DNA from: Symbiodinium natans
Lineage: Eukaryota > Sar > Dinophyceae > Suessiales > Symbiodiniaceae
Direction of reading: 5' to 3'
Assembly (NCBI GenBank): GCA_905221605.1
Contig: CAJNDS010002083.1
Location: forward strand, 535,206-599,205
Length of the DNA: 64,000 nucleotides
Of this stretch, positions 9,373-21,660 are shown piece after piece. Below the pieces are notes generated by a model, which had not been told where the DNA came from, made no database searches, and worked only from the letters and a program-made list of their open reading frames with translations. Position 1 is the stretch's first letter, and every line of letters starts with the position of its first letter. A program made the position numbers and the translations under genes.

Positions 9373-11139
9373 TACTATCGCAAGCTCTGGTCCCTAAGAT
9401 TGGGGGCCCAGTTTTTGCTCCAAAGAGTGACATCGCAAGCCCTGGTCCCTAAGATTTTGGGTTCAATTTTTGCTCCAAAGAGTGACATCGCAAGCCCTGG
9501 TCCCTAAGATTTGGGGCCCAGTTTTTGCTCCAAAGAGTAAATCGCAAGCCCTGGTCCCTAAGATTTTGGGTTCATTTTTTGCTCCAAAGAGTGACATCGC
9601 AAGCCCTGGTCCCTAAGATCTTGGGCCCAGTTTTTGCTCCAAAGAGTCAAATCGCAAGCCCTGGTCCCTAAGATTTTGGGTTCATTTTTTGCTCCAAAGA
9701 GTGACATCGCAAGCCCTGGTCCCTAAGATTTGGGGCCCAGTTTTTGCTCCAAAGAGTAACATCGCAAGCCCGGGTCCCTAAGATTTTGGGCCCAGTTTTT
9801 GCTCCAAAGAGTCAAATCGCAAGCCCTGGTCCCTAAGATTTGGGGCCCAGTTTTTGCTCCAAAGAGTGACATCGCAAGTACTGGTCCCTAAGATTTTGGG
9901 TTCAATTTTTGCTCCAAAGAGTGACATCGCAAGCCCTGGTCCTTAAGATTTTGGGTTCGTTTTTTGCTCCAAAGAGTGACATCGCAAGCCCTGGTCCCTA
10001 AGATTTGGGGCCCAGTTTTTGCTCCAAAGAGTCAAATCGCTGGGTTCGTTTTTTGCTCCAAAGAGTGACATCGCAAGCCCTGGTCCCTAAGATCTTGGGC
10101 CCAGTTTTTCCTCCAAAGAGTCCAATCGCAAGCCCTGGTCCCTAAGATTTTGGGTTCAATTTTTGCTCCAAAGAGTCAAATCGCAGGCCCTGGTCCCTAA
10201 GATTTTGCATTCGACATCGCAAGCCCTGGTCCCTAAGATCTTGGGCCCAGTTTTTGCTCCGAAGAGTGACATCGCAAGCCCTGGTCCCTAAGATTTTGGG
10301 TTCAATTTTTGCTCCAAAGAGTCAAATCGCAAGCCCTGGTCCCTAAGATTTGGGGCCCAGTTTTTGCTCCAAAGAGTCAAATCGCAAGCCCTGGTCCCTA
10401 AGATTTTGGGTTCAATTTTTGCTCCAAAGAGTGACATCGCAAGCCCTGGTCCCTAAGATTTTGGGCCCAGTTTTTGCTCCAAAGAGTAAATCGCAAGCCC
10501 TGGTCCCTAAGATTTTGGGTTCAATTTTTGCTCCAAAGAGTCAAATCGCAAGCCCTGGTCCCTAAGATTTGGGGCCCAGTTTTTGCTCCAAAGAGTCAAA
10601 TCGCAAACCCTGCTCCCTAAGATTTTGGGCACAGTTTTTGCTCCAAAGAGTCAAATCGCAAGCCCTGGTCCCTAAGACTTTGGGTTCAATTTTGCTCCAA
10701 AGAGTGACATCGCAAGCCCTGGTCCCTAAGATTTGGGGCCCAGTTTTTGCGCCAAAGAGTAAAATCGCAAGCCCTGGTCCCTTAGATTTTTGGGTCGATT
10801 TTTGCTCCAAAGAGTCAAATCGCAAGCCCTGGTCCCTAAGTTGTCGGGGTCGATTTGTGCTCCACAGAGTCAAATCGCAAGCCCTGGTCCCTAAGATTTC
10901 GGGGTCGATTTGTGCTCCACGGAGTCAAATTGCAAGCCCTGGTCCCTAAGATTTTGGGCCCAGTATTTGCTCCAAAAGGTGAAATCGCAAGCCCCGGTCT
11001 TTAAGATTTTGGGCTCATTTCTTGCTCCAAAGAGTAACATCGCAAGCCCTGGTCCCTAAGATTTTGGAATCGATTTTTGCTCCAAAGAGTCAGATCGCAA
11101 GCCCTGGTCCTAAAATGTTGGGCTCAATTTTTGCTTTTC

Positions 11140-13750
11140 CCTTCTCTTCTGCTGATAAAACACAAGAAAGGAACTCATATGATAAAGCAGTGGAAAGGTA
11201 AGCAGAGGGTGACTCCTTGCGCGTGAGCCTTTCCATAATACTCCATCATATTCATCCTCTCGGCCTATCTCTTCTGTTCCTTTCCTTACTCTTCTCCTTC
11301 TCATAGTTCTTCCTTTTTGTTTTTCTCATTTCGAAAAGAAAGAGGGAAGGGAGAAACAAGGGAGAGAGAATAGATAAAGAAGAGTGCCATCTTCTCTGCG
11401 CCTTGTTTTGTCTCTCCCTCTTCTCTATTCATCTGTCTTCTATTCTCTTCCTTGCTCTTCCCATTAAATATGCAATCCTTGGTATCTCTCCTCTCTCCTT
11501 CTCTCTTCCTCCAACAGATGTGCTTTTGGATCGTTTTCTGCATCTTCAAGCGAGAAAAAAGGACACAGACTGCGATTAAAAGGGACGCCCATGTTGGATT
11601 GGCAGCAAGCCCAGCTGATGCTCATGATTCTCTCTCTTTCCCTACACATGGGCGATGGAACGGGTGTCCTTTCAATCGTTTTCTGCATCTTCAAGAGAAA
11701 CAGGGACACCCCACAAGAAGGAAAAGCAACATAAGAGATAGGGAGGGAAATTGACCCTTTCCTCTCTTCTTATCTGCTATTTTTCTTATTCGCTTCAAAA
11801 AGCAACATAAGGGAAAGGGGATTTCCTGAAGAGGAGAGAGGGAACCTATCTGTGAAAAGCAAGAATGGTTTTTTCTAGTTCGAAAGGGAATAGGGAGAGA
11901 CAAGGGAGAGATGATATGTACAGCTTTGCGCCTTATTTTGTGATTCCGTCTCCTTGCTTCCTGTCTCTTCTATTCCTTGCAGCACGCTTCGGGAAACATA
12001 GCATCCTTGTTATCTTTCCTCTCTCACTTCCCTTTCCCTTCTCTTCTTCCGCTTCCTTTTAACTGATAAAACACAAGAAAGGAACTCATATGATAAAGCA
12101 GTGAAAAGGTAAGCAGAGGGTGACTCCTTGCGCGTGAGCCTTTCCATAATACTCCATCATATTCATCCTCTCGGCCTATCTCTTCTGTTCCTTTCCTTAC
12201 TCTTCTCCTTCTCATAGTTCTTCCTTTTTGTTTTTCTCATTTCGAAAAGAAAGAGGGAAGGGAGAAACAAGGGAGAGAGAATAGATAAAGAAGAGCGCCA
12301 TCTTCTCTATTCATCTGTCTTCTATTCTCTTCCTTGCTCTTCCCATTAAATATGCAATCCTTGGTATCTCTCCTCTCTCCTTCTCTCTTCCTCCAACAGA
12401 TGTGCTTTTGGATCGTTTTCTGCATCTTCAAGCGAGAAAAAAGGACACAGAATGCGATTAAAAGGGACGCCCATGTTGGATTGGCAGCAAGCCCAGCTGA
12501 TGCTCATGATTCTCTCTCTTTCCCTACATATGGGCGATGGAACGGGTGTCCTTTTCAATCGTTTTCTGCATCTTCAAGAGAAAAAGGGACACCCCACAAG
12601 AAGGAAAAGTAACATAAGAGATAGGGAGGGAAATTGAAGAACTCCTCATTGTACTTGGTCATTCCCTTTCCTCTCTTCTTATCTGCCCATTTTCTGTGCG
12701 CCTTGTTTTGTCTCCCCCTCTTCTCCCATCATCTCTCTTCTGGTCTTTTCTTTGCTCTTCCCATTAAAAATGCAACCCTTTTTATGTCTCCTCTCTCCTT
12801 CTCTCTCCCTCCTCTTCTCCTGTTCCCTTCTAAACGACAAAAACGCAAGAAAGGAAGAATAAGAGGGGAATGGAGGCCCTGTTCCTTTTCCTCTTTCAAT
12901 GGATGGGGGAAGTGGGCGGAGTTGGCCCCTTGCCCGTACACCCTCCCCATGCTTCAGCAAACCCCTCCTCTCGCCCTATCGCCTCTGTTTTTTTCCTTGT
13001 GCCCAAACGGAAAACGAAAACGGGTTCCTTTATATGTTCATTGTCCTTCCTTTTGTTTTTTTATTTCACAGGGAAAAGAACCAGAGAAGAGGAAGATAAG
13101 AACGAGAGGTGAGATGAAAACGGCACCATCTTCTCTTTGCCTTATTTTTGCACCTCCCTCTCCTGTCTTAATTTCTCTTCCACTCTTTTTTTCCATTGCT
13201 CTTCCCATAATATTGCATTCCTTTTGATAACTCACAGGAAATTAAAATGGCCTCCTTGTTGTCTCTCCTCTCTCACTTCCCTTTCCCTTCTCTCCTTCTG
13301 TTTCCTTTTAATTTTAACTGATAAAACACAAGAAAGGAGCTTGTAAAATCAAGCAGTGGAAGGGTAAGCAGAAGGTGACTCCTTGTGCGTGGACCTTTGC
13401 CGTACTTCACCATACCCCTCTTTTCGGCCTATCTCTTCGGCTCTTTTCCTAACCCTTCTTCTTTTCATCTTTCTTTTTGTTTTTCTCATTTCGAAAAGAC
13501 AGAGGGAACGGAGAGATAAGGGAGAGAGGATAGATAAAGAAGAGTACCATCTTCTTTGCGCCTTGTTTTATCTCTCTTCTATTCTTTTCTTGGCTCTTCC
13601 CATGAAAATCGTGTTCCTCTTATCTTTCCCTCCTTCTCTCCCTTCTCTTCTCCTCACGAGAGCCTTCGACTTTAGGATTGAGGAGAAAAAGAGAAGAGAA
13701 AAGAGGAACTACCTGGTTCTTGTTCCTGAGGCCTCCATAGTACGACTGAC
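11140..13750. repeat. Tandem ~0.9-kb pyrimidine-rich units
   Basis: The marker gataaaacacaagaaaggag/a occurs at about 11155, 12066 and 13320, each followed by an aagcagtgg-like and ggtgactccttg segment; a degenerate copy lies near 12830. The first two units are nearly identical over about 0.9 kb with a deletion in the second; later units are diverged. The plus strand is CTTTCTCTC-rich. ORFs such as 12634-13227 are low-complexity products of this composition and are not supported as genes. Confidence 0.75.
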
Positions 13751-13795
13751 GTGACAGCAGCGTACCCTCGTGGAAACGTGTATGGCTATAAGAAA

Positions 13796-13831
13796 ACCCG
13801 AGTCCCAGCTTCCAAATAGACCCTATTTAAG
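13796..13831 (-). mobile_element. Solo terminus of foldback family F2
   Basis: cagcttccaaatagacccta and flanking bases match, in reverse complement, the left end plus adjacent sequence of the element at 2051-2156. No partner terminus is visible nearby, so this is a truncated or recombined copy. Confidence 0.5.
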
Positions 13832-13837
13832 CCACCC

Positions 13838-13868
<31 letters not shown>

Positions 13869-13873
13869 AAAAA
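13838..13873. repeat. Poly-C then poly-A homopolymer run
   Basis: About 20 C residues, interrupted once near the start, are followed directly by about 15 A residues. The exact length is uncertain because homopolymers assemble poorly. Confidence 0.8.
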
Positions 13874-13970
13874 GCTCCGCTCCGCAGAGGCGGCCTTCCA
13901 GAAGTACGACATGGACAACTCGGGGCTCCTGGAGCCGATGGAGCCCCTCGGGCTTCTTTTATGTGGGGTG
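13868..13970 (+). pseudogene. EF-hand exon-like fragment
   Basis: The frame at 13868-13970 reads AEAAFQKYDMDNSGLLEPME, a good match to an EF-hand: a helix with AAFQKYD, then a 12-residue loop D-M-D-N-S-G-L-L-E-P-M-E (13908-13943) with D1, D3, S5, G6 and E12 in the expected calcium-binding positions. Upstream is the poly-C/poly-A run and downstream the frame runs into telomere-like repeats, so only one motif is present. It may be a single exon of an unassembled gene (a gcag acceptor-like site precedes it) or a fragment left by duplication. Calcium binding is inferred from family knowledge only. Confidence 0.45.
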
Positions 13971-14030
13971 GGGGGCTTCTTTTTGTGGAAGATGAGCTCG
14001 AGGTTCATAAACCTTGGCTTACGTGGGCTT

Positions 14031-14253
14031 AGGGTTTAGGGTTTAGGGTTTAGGCTTTAGGGTTTAGGGTTTAGGAGGGGTAGGGTTTAATTGTGTATAC
14101 GTACCACCGACATACATGACATGCAATGCCCACAGATGGCTGCACGGTTTAGGGTTCAGGGTTTAGGGTTTCGGGTTTAGGGTTCAGGGTTTAGGTTTTC
14201 GGGTTTAGGGTTCAGGGTTTAGGGTTTAGGGTTCGGGGTTTAGGGTTTAGGGT
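14031..14253. repeat. Telomere-like TTTAGGG tracts
   Basis: Two clusters of TTTAGGG and variants (TTCAGGG, TTTCGGG) lie at 14031-14090 and 14149-14253, separated by about 60 bp of unique sequence. Orientation is G-rich on the plus strand, opposite to the tract at 1961. Confidence 0.75.
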
Positions 14254-17200
14254 GAGTGGCAAAGATGCATTCTTGGCTCACAGCTCAAGGTCAAGACTTG
14301 GGGCTGTAGGGTTTCTCTGGGGGTGCACGCGATGTATGTGCATGCTTCGTGTAAGAACCTGTAAAGTGCCGACCTGACCCAGAACCCTAAACACCAAAAT
14401 CACAAAGCCGTAACATCTCAAGCCCCAAGCCCCCAAAATGTCCTACGCCTACAAAAGCTGCAAACCCTAAGTCGAACTCCTTGCACCCCTAAAAGCCCCC
14501 AAAATCCTGCAACCCGAAAAGCGAACCCTGGAAGCCCCGCACCCTGCAATCTCTCTATACACTCCCTTGACCCCTTATAAGCCCCGTAGATCCCCAAGCC
14601 CTGAACCCCGAAATCCGGAAAGTCCTAAAGCCTTGAAGCACTAAAGTTAAAAATTGAGGTCTGGGAGCCTGCAAACCTGAGCCTAGGAGCCCCGCTGTTC
14701 CGTTCATTCCCCTGCATTTTTTGGGTGGCTTAGGTTCCCTTGCCAAGCCCCATTAAACAACAAAAGGGGGGCACCCTTCTTATTCTTATGCTACCAGGAG
14801 GAACCTAGGGCACAACATGGCACAACCATCCCAAAGCCCTCGGCCCAGAGAGAACTGGTGAGGTTCTGCCGCGCTTTGCACGCCAGGGCCTTGTGCGATG
14901 CCGGAAACCCGAAGCCCCAATGTGAAAGCCACCTGATTGTTTTGTTTGTGGGGTTTTTTGCTGCGTGGAACCTTGCAGTCAGCTTGGCACTCCAGGGCAT
15001 GTTGGGGTTCGGAAGTATCCTCGCCCGCCTCCCTGAAGCACCAGCAATGTGGCAAGTACCCGCACGAGAGAGAGATCAGAGACAGACAGAGGGAGAGAGG
15101 GAGGGAGGGAGGGAGCGAGGGAGGGAGGGAGAGGGTGAGAGAGAAAGGGAGAAGGTGAGAGTTGCGTGCCTTGTCCCGCGCAGTGCGGTGGACTCCGAGC
15201 CTCATGGGGAACGGTGCAGCTCTCCACCTCAAAACCTTATTAAGAAAGCACACAAGTGATACTCGCAGCCCGGCCATATACGCATTCGGAAACTTAGCCA
15301 CACCTGCTCGCCAAGAATGCGTCAAAGGGGGTGAGCGTTTCAGTTTATTTGCTGCCGGAAGTTTGCGCGTGTGTTCGTGGTGTCTCTTCAGGCATTTCTT
15401 CCGAACGTTCAGCCCGCCAACATTGACTGCAGATCCCGCCAGTTTGTGTTTTGTACAGCTGTCCGTAGACTGCGTGTGTGCAGCCTCAGCATCCCAACGC
15501 CGACGTACTGTCGGATCTGCTGAACATCACACACAGCTGCGCTCTCAACACTTTAAAAGGCCCTACAAGATCCGCACAAGACACTCGCGATTGTGTTCTA
15601 CTCGCCTTGCATGGCACACCGAACCCATATCCACACCCCCAAACCCTCCAACCTTTAAAGCCCTGAAGAAGCCCCTGGCGCTGGCAAACCCAGGACCTGG
15701 GCTTCGCCTTCACTGCCGAGGAGGTTGCCAATTGGGCGCTGCACCCGGCGTCATGAGGGTTTACTTACAGGGATGCTTAGGGGTTCGGAGGTTCAGCTGC
15801 GTTGCTCTCAAGGAGCTTAATTGAGTATAATCTGAACCTAACCTATAAGAAACCTTAGCTTCCTTCTTCTGGTCACTCGGTTTAAGGTCCGCAACCCAGT
15901 AAGAGGCCATGGAAGCCGTGTCAAAAAACCCAAGCCCGGGGCTCGTAGCGCCCCGGAGCGCGTTTGCATCGCTGGGGAAGAGCGTGGCGAAACCAAGGTT
16001 GAGGCGATTGACGAGAACGGGGACTACTGCGTGGACAATCAGGAGCTCCTTGGCGGCTTTTCTTTTCAAGACTTGAGACGAAAGGCAGAAGGAACTCAAA
16101 CCGCTGCTTGTCGACTAGTCTTGATGGCCAGTTCTATGCAGTTTGCGTCATTGAGGCTTTGACGGAATCACAAGGCGTTAAACCCTTCAAATAATCATTT
16201 TTCAAGCATGTGCTCACAGGTTCCGACAATCCCCTATGACATCCATGGAGCGCCCACGAAGTCTTCTTGTTATGCAGTATGCAGTTTCTAGAGCTTAGGC
16301 TTCAGGATGTTCGAGCCACATGCTGACAGCCTCCCCGAAGCTGATTCCAAGGGTAGCCTTTGCAGTTTGGGATTGTTCGGGTCTTAGGGGGTCCTTCCTT
16401 GATCCGTACCCGCAAACCCCAGAAGCCCTTAGATGCTCCGCTGAAATGTGTAAGGTTCCTGGCTTTTGTGAAGACGCAAGTCAACAACCTCCTGGCCAGT
16501 GGCATCTCAGGCCGCGTAGACCGCGTGGCCCTGCCTTGGGGTCTCTCAGATTCATGAGGATACTGGAAATGATTGTATTAAAAAATATTAACACGGGCAA
16601 CAGCAAGAACAGTGAAAGTGTGATACTTGATAAGAGGCACGGGGAAGAGTGCTGCGCATGGGCAGGCCATAGCACGCTGCCGGACTCCATCGGCCCAGCC
16701 AAGAAGCCTCGAGCGCATGCCGTCCCCGTGTCGGTGCCGGTGAAGTGCCTCGGCGTCGTCAAATTTACATGTTTCCTTCGTTTTCATTTTTTAATTGCCC
16801 TATAAACAGCCTGCGCCATTCGCGATGATCCTGGATCTGAGGCAGCCGCTGCCGGGGGCCAAGCCGAGATTGTCATATTGAAGCAAGTGAGGGTAGAAAG
16901 GAGCTTGCCGCACTTCATGATGCGGAGTGGCAGCTTGCTTCAAGCTCGGACTTGCCGTGACGCACGCGTGGCACTCCCAAGGAAACGGCAAACCAGTGAT
17001 CTTGTCAAGGCGGCAGAGGTGCGGCATGGGGCATCATGAGGCTTGACATCTGCTTGGGAACCTAAACCCGGCTCAACCTGACGCGAACCCTCAACGGCAT
17101 TTTGCAAGGTTCCTCCGAACGAGGAAAAAAGAGTGAGCAACAGGAAAACCGGGGAATGTGTCTCAACCTGAGCCTCTGATTGTTTGATGGCCTAACTGTT

Positions 17201-17488
17201 GATGGGCCCGGGAATGGCGTGTGTCATCAGAGCAGATTAGAAACAAGATGTGCGGGACATAATTTGTAACTTCAATTCGTGCTTTAACTGCTGACCTTGG
17301 GCATGTGAAATCAATGTAACAGCCCTAAACCCCAAACCCTAAACTCTCTATTATAGCTCAGTTCTAAGGGGCACAGCTTTCTTGGCAGGTTGAGCAGGAG
17401 GTGCACCTCAGAAAGGCCAAGCAACGCAAGGCCTGGTTGTGGAGTCAGGATCTGAGTTTCATGTTTTGTATTTTGTGAGGGGGGGGGG
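14254..17488. other. Gene-poor region
   Basis: No gene is supported. A purine-rich GGGA/GAGA tract lies at about 15060-15160. The stretch 15912-16100 has one frame per strand that looks protein-like (plus strand contains DENGDYCVDNQE, loosely EF-hand-like; minus strand has a 112-aa ORF), but neither is recognisable. CCCTAAA-related fragments are scattered, e.g. near 17325. Confidence 0.4.
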
Positions 17489-17568
17489 AACCCTAAACCC
17501 TAAACCCTAAACCCTAAACCCTAAACCCTAAACCCTAAACCCTAAACCCTAAACCCTAAACCCTAAAC
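17489..17568. repeat. Telomere-like CCCTAAA array
   Basis: About eleven perfect head-to-tail CCCTAAA units follow a G-run. This is the cleanest short interstitial array in the left half of the window. Confidence 0.85.
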
Positions 17569-18700
17569 GGGGGAGGGGGAAGTTAGGGCACCCAACAAAC
17601 ACGAACTTGGGCGGCACCATTGGAAACCTTGAAAAATCTCGAGCCTTGAAAGGTAGGGGAACGTTCGGCGATAGTTGGCCTAAGACCCGGTCATGGCCAG
17701 GTTCATGTTCGACATTTCATCTAACTCTGCTACGTTTTCGGGCAAGTCTGCTACGTTTCGGGCAAGTCTGCTACGTTTCGGGATCGTACCCCGAGCCCTG
17801 AAGTCAACTCTGCCAACCCGAGTTTGCTTTTCGCTAGGCAGAGTTTTTGTTCCAAGCGGCGTGGTAAAGCGTGCCCTCAAGTATTGGAGCAAACAGAATA
17901 TGATCTTCCTCTTTCCCTGAAGCGGATGTTCACGTTGAGCTTGATAGAGGCGGAAGCGGATGAGGAGCGCCTTAAGGCCGAAGAGGAGGAGGGCATCGAG
18001 GTGGGCCTGGCTCAGCCAGTTCGCCGATGAAGGGCCCCAATTCAATGGACCCCCAATACAAGGGTTTGGGATTTAGGGTTTAGGGTTTAGGGTTGAGGGG
18101 TCACTGGAGGAGCAAGGGCCCAAGGGCGTCGGCACTAGAGGGGTCAGGGGACCTCTTGAGACAGAGCCCTCAACCCGCTCACCTCTCAGCCCCTAAGGCT
18201 CTCTAAACCCTGAGCCTCTACATCACCTCTAAACACTTAGAGCAGGCTCTCTCCGTCCCTAAAGCCGGAAAAGATCTACATTCCGAAGCGCTGACCCTGG
18301 GGCCAGGTCCTCATCGAGGAGGAGCTGGGCCAAAATCCCGAAAGTGGCGAAGGCTGGACGGAGTACAACTTCCAGGCGCCTCAGCAGGGGTTTGAGCCTG
18401 GGGACTTTGAGTTGTGTGGGGTTTTGGGGGGTTGAGGTGTAAAACGGCAGGGGTTTGGGCTGGGGTGGGGGTTCGGCTGTTCCAGGGATTCCACAAGAAC
18501 CACGCCCCTCTTCCCCTCTTCCCCTAAACCCTAAACTCTAAACCCTAAGCCCTAAGCCCTAATCTAAACGGTAAACCCTAAACCCTAAACCCAGCCCCTC
18601 TTCCTCACACCCGAGGCAGCGCGGCTCCCGAAGGAGACCTACGCCTTGGGCATCGTCGAGCTTGTGCCCCTTAGGGGCACATGTCATGGTTGTCCAGGGG
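17569..18700. other. Gene-poor region with exon-like island and telomere-like tracts
   Basis: TTTAGGG-type repeats occur at 18064-18100 and CCCTAAA-type at 18524-18594. At 18301-18375 one frame reads GQVLIEEELGQNPESGEGWT followed by EYNFQ, which has coding-like composition and no stop, but I do not recognise the domain with confidence. A triplicated ~19-bp motif (tctgctacgttttcgggcaag type) lies at 17733-17778. Confidence 0.35.
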
Positions 18701-18807
18701 GTTTTAGGGTTTAGGGTTTGGGGTTTAGGGTAGGGTTACCCCCCCCCCCCCCCCCAAACCCTGAACCCTAAACCCTAGACCCCAAACCCTAGACCCTAAA
18801 CCCTGAG
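18701..18807. repeat. Convergent telomere-like tracts around a C-tract
   Basis: TTTAGGG-type repeats (18701-18738) are followed by about 17 C residues and then CCCTAAA-type repeats (18756-18807). The two strands of the motif therefore face each other in a head-to-head arrangement. Confidence 0.7.
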
Positions 18808-21660
18808 GGCAAGAACCACCAGGGGTCAGGATGGCCCTACATGCTGAGCTACTGCAGGGACCCCCCCCCATTTTTTGAGCAACCTGCATGTGCTCCCCAG
18901 GCTTGCTTTAGAGGCTTTGGTGCCCCCCTTCCTAGTGCAGGTGCCGGAACTCTACGGCTCCTCCGGCAAGAGCTACTGCCTCCTTGAGCCTGGAGCAGGA
19001 CATGGGATCGACCTCCCTCCCAAGTAGATTCCCTTAAAATAAGGACCCCAGTAAGGTACCCCGAATTTCGGAAGCCCCCAAGATGCTCAGATTGAGGATT
19101 TGATTGATTCAGGTCTTGCACATCGGGTTTGAAGATTCTGCTCTTCGAGCTTGTGTTAGCAAGAAGCCGGTAGCATGCGAAGCTGGGAACCGAGAATTTC
19201 ACGGTCCGCATGTTTCGGAGCGTTTGGGATCCGATTGGCCGCCTCAGCTGGCAGATATCATCCAGCCTTAGCGCCTCTATGGAAGTTGTCAATTTGCAAG
19301 CTGGAAGCGGCATGTGGAGTCCACGTTCATTGTTCCAAAGTAATTACAGCGCGCTAGTGTCGGACCCCAAGCAAGATGCGCCCCAGACGACATCGTGAAT
19401 GCATGTTTTGTGTCTAAATGATTAAGGAGATGACAAAGAAACCTTTAATGTTCTGCAAATTCGTGCTGCTTAGCTGCAGTCACTGCTGCCATCATTGCAG
19501 GACTTGTCGTGCGGAGCTTGGTCCGTTGGGTAGTGGCACAGGCACCGGTTAGAATTTGTTGATTGCAACTTTTGGTTTCGGACTTTGCAACTGTCGTTGG
19601 GTGTGTATACTTCCCTGCTGCTACAATTACTGTTGTTGTGCAATTGATTGTTGCATGATTTCCAACAGTACGAAACTTAGACCATCTATAGCCAACGAGC
19701 CTAGTCACCAAGCATCGAGACCATTCAGATCCCAGGGTTTCACATGCTGAGTCAGCATGGCGACTGAAGCGTCGGCCTGCATTCTTGACCCTCATCTCTG
19801 GACCGATTTTCACGACGTGGAAAATGGTCTGTTGCGCGACCTAGGCCCGTCATTCATATAGAGTTTGAACGGTCGCTCACGTGGTGTCTGAACCTGCTGT
19901 GTAGCCCAGGTCAAGGAACTCCAGCTGCGTGGTATGGCAGGTGGCCGTTTGAACTGCGACTTTGCCGCAGCGCATGCTTGGTTAGGGGCGCTAAGGCTCA
20001 AAGTTTAGGGTGTCTGCAATCTTGCTACTGCGAGATTCACGGTCATTGTGGAAAGCTGGAGTGCAACTGAGGCTACTCGCTGACCCTGTCGCAGCCTCAA
20101 TGACATCGTCAGAGTGGAGTAGCCACTGAAGCTTTGGTATTGGAAGGTTGCCATTGTCTTCCACCATTCAGCTGCAAAAAATTGAATCTGTTCAGGCGCG
20201 CTTTTGGCTGCAGGAAGCAGCAGTGGTAGGAGAACTCCCTTCCACCTTTCTTCAAATCCCCTCCCTATTTTGTAGAAACACTTCCCCATCATCGCACTTC
20301 TAAGCCCAATCCCTTTCAGCCCTCCGGAACCCCCGAAATTAGTGGACGAGTTTGTTCGCCACACGCAGTGGCCAAGCTTTCTTTCAACCCAGCTGCGATG
20401 CGAAGGTGGTTCCGAGTCCCCAACCTACCGTTGAAGGCGGATCGGCTCATCCTCATGGACTTCCCGAGGTTCCCAGGGAGCGGGGGGGAGTTCTGCCCTG
20501 GCAAGGTTGAACTGTACTGTAAGGTGCTTGAGGGTCCAACTTCAGGCAGACCCAGCTTGGCTTGCGATGCTCGGATCTGGTCTCCAATTTTGCAATTAGA
20601 CACTTCTGGGATTTCGCTGCGCTTGCTGGATGTGCTGTGTTGTCGTTGGAGCTAAGGGCTGTCAAGCGCCGCAAAATGCAAAATGCCCTGCATTCCTGGC
20701 TCATGAACACATGACGGTTTCATGATTCATCCCCCACGCCCACACCCCTGGCACAAGACTTAGCTGCGGGGCGTACCTCCCAAGCCCTAAGCCATTCCAA
20801 AGCACCGAATCCCGTACCCTTGGACACACTGGCAGGCAAAGCAATGATCCGCAGCAGTTCGATACGCCGGAGGAGGATCTTGAGCCCCATAATGCCCGTA
20901 AATCGCTTCTTGACTTGTCACAAGTCCGTTCGCGTCTTTCGGGTCCCATATTCATAGTTTCTACCAGCAGTCAGGTTTTTGCAGTTGCAGTGCGCTCTAC
21001 ATGCCCCCCCCCCCCGCCTCTCCCTTAAGCAGGCTTCCTCCAAGTTCTAGGCTCAGGGTCTTCAGGCTTCGATTGTTGGCTGTGCAACCAAACCCCAGGA
21101 GCAAAACACCGGCAAGCTCTTCATCTGGAAGAATGGCCTCATAGCTCCGGAAGGCGGGGGAAGACAGGGCCAGCACCCTGATGTAGGAACCTGCAGCCTG
21201 CGGAGCCTTAAACGCCTGTTTATGTATCAGTGGTTGCTGTGTTGGGAGCCCAGGGGGTTCTTCAACTCCAAGCCCTGATAATCCTGTGTCCTTACACTTC
21301 TCAACCTCACATGCTCTGTGCCGGCCTCATGACATGGGACGTGCTGAACGGGGATCTATAATCCACCTCAACGAGCTGAGTCTTTGGGTGAATTAGGTTC
21401 CTTTCGGATTTCTCGAGTAGGTCTGAATTTCTGATGGCCCTCAAGGACACACGCGTACGCGCATGATAGGACCCAGTGTCAGACTCAGTAGCCAGGGTGC
21501 TTTTTCCCTCAGAGGCTGCCACGAGCCCCGGGTGCTCTCCAAGAAGAAGCGCCGCAATCAGGCAAGAGCTGCAATTTAGACACACGCAGGGCAAGTCTTT
21601 AATCTCCGCTGTGAGTGCGGCGCCATGAGTGCAGCGTTTAGGATGTGGCAGTTGGAGCGT
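18808..21660. other. Gene-poor region
   Basis: I see no supported gene. Short coding-like islands exist (for example 18921-19010, in which one frame reads VPELYGSSGKSYCLLEPGAG) but without flanking exons. A C-run lies at 21005-21017. ORFs up to 154 aa on either strand lack recognisable domains. Confidence 0.35.

Larger units (their letters stand above)
5590..11110. repeat. ~55-bp satellite in ~2.36 kb higher-order repeats
   Basis: Roughly 55-bp monomers contain agtcaaatcgcaagccctgg, then tccctaagattttggg, then a tttttgctccaaag ending. Diagnostic variants recur about 2.36 kb apart (for example gactttggg at 7999 and 10678, and the truncated monomer at 7678 and 10037). The array is therefore higher-order, with about 2.3 units. 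Many overlapping ORFs across it translate only as KSQALVPKILG-type peptides and are repeat artefacts. Confidence 0.85.

Noticed and set aside
5656-10949. CRISPR-like appearance of regular ~55-bp repeats
   Set aside because: There are no unique spacers between conserved short repeats; the whole unit is repeated with variants, so it is a satellite.
5597-11130. Possible spliced-leader relics in the satellite (gattttgggctca resembles attttggctca)
   Set aside because: The match is short, includes an extra G, lacks the rest of the dinoflagellate leader, and is a variant of the satellite monomer.
12634-13227. A 197-aa plus-strand ORF rich in Leu, Phe, Ser and Pro
   Set aside because: It lies in the CT-rich tandem repeat and its composition mirrors that bias; other copies of the unit do not keep the frame.
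14265-14292. A spliced-leader-like string (gcattcttggctcacagctcaag)
   Set aside because: It has a mismatch and an insertion relative to the leader, and no upstream leader bases, so chance similarity is more likely.
15912-16100. A second EF-hand-like loop (DENGDYCVDNQE) at 16010-16045
   Set aside because: The central Gly is Tyr, the flanking helices are weak, and a longer minus-strand ORF covers the same bases; the evidence is too ambiguous for a call.
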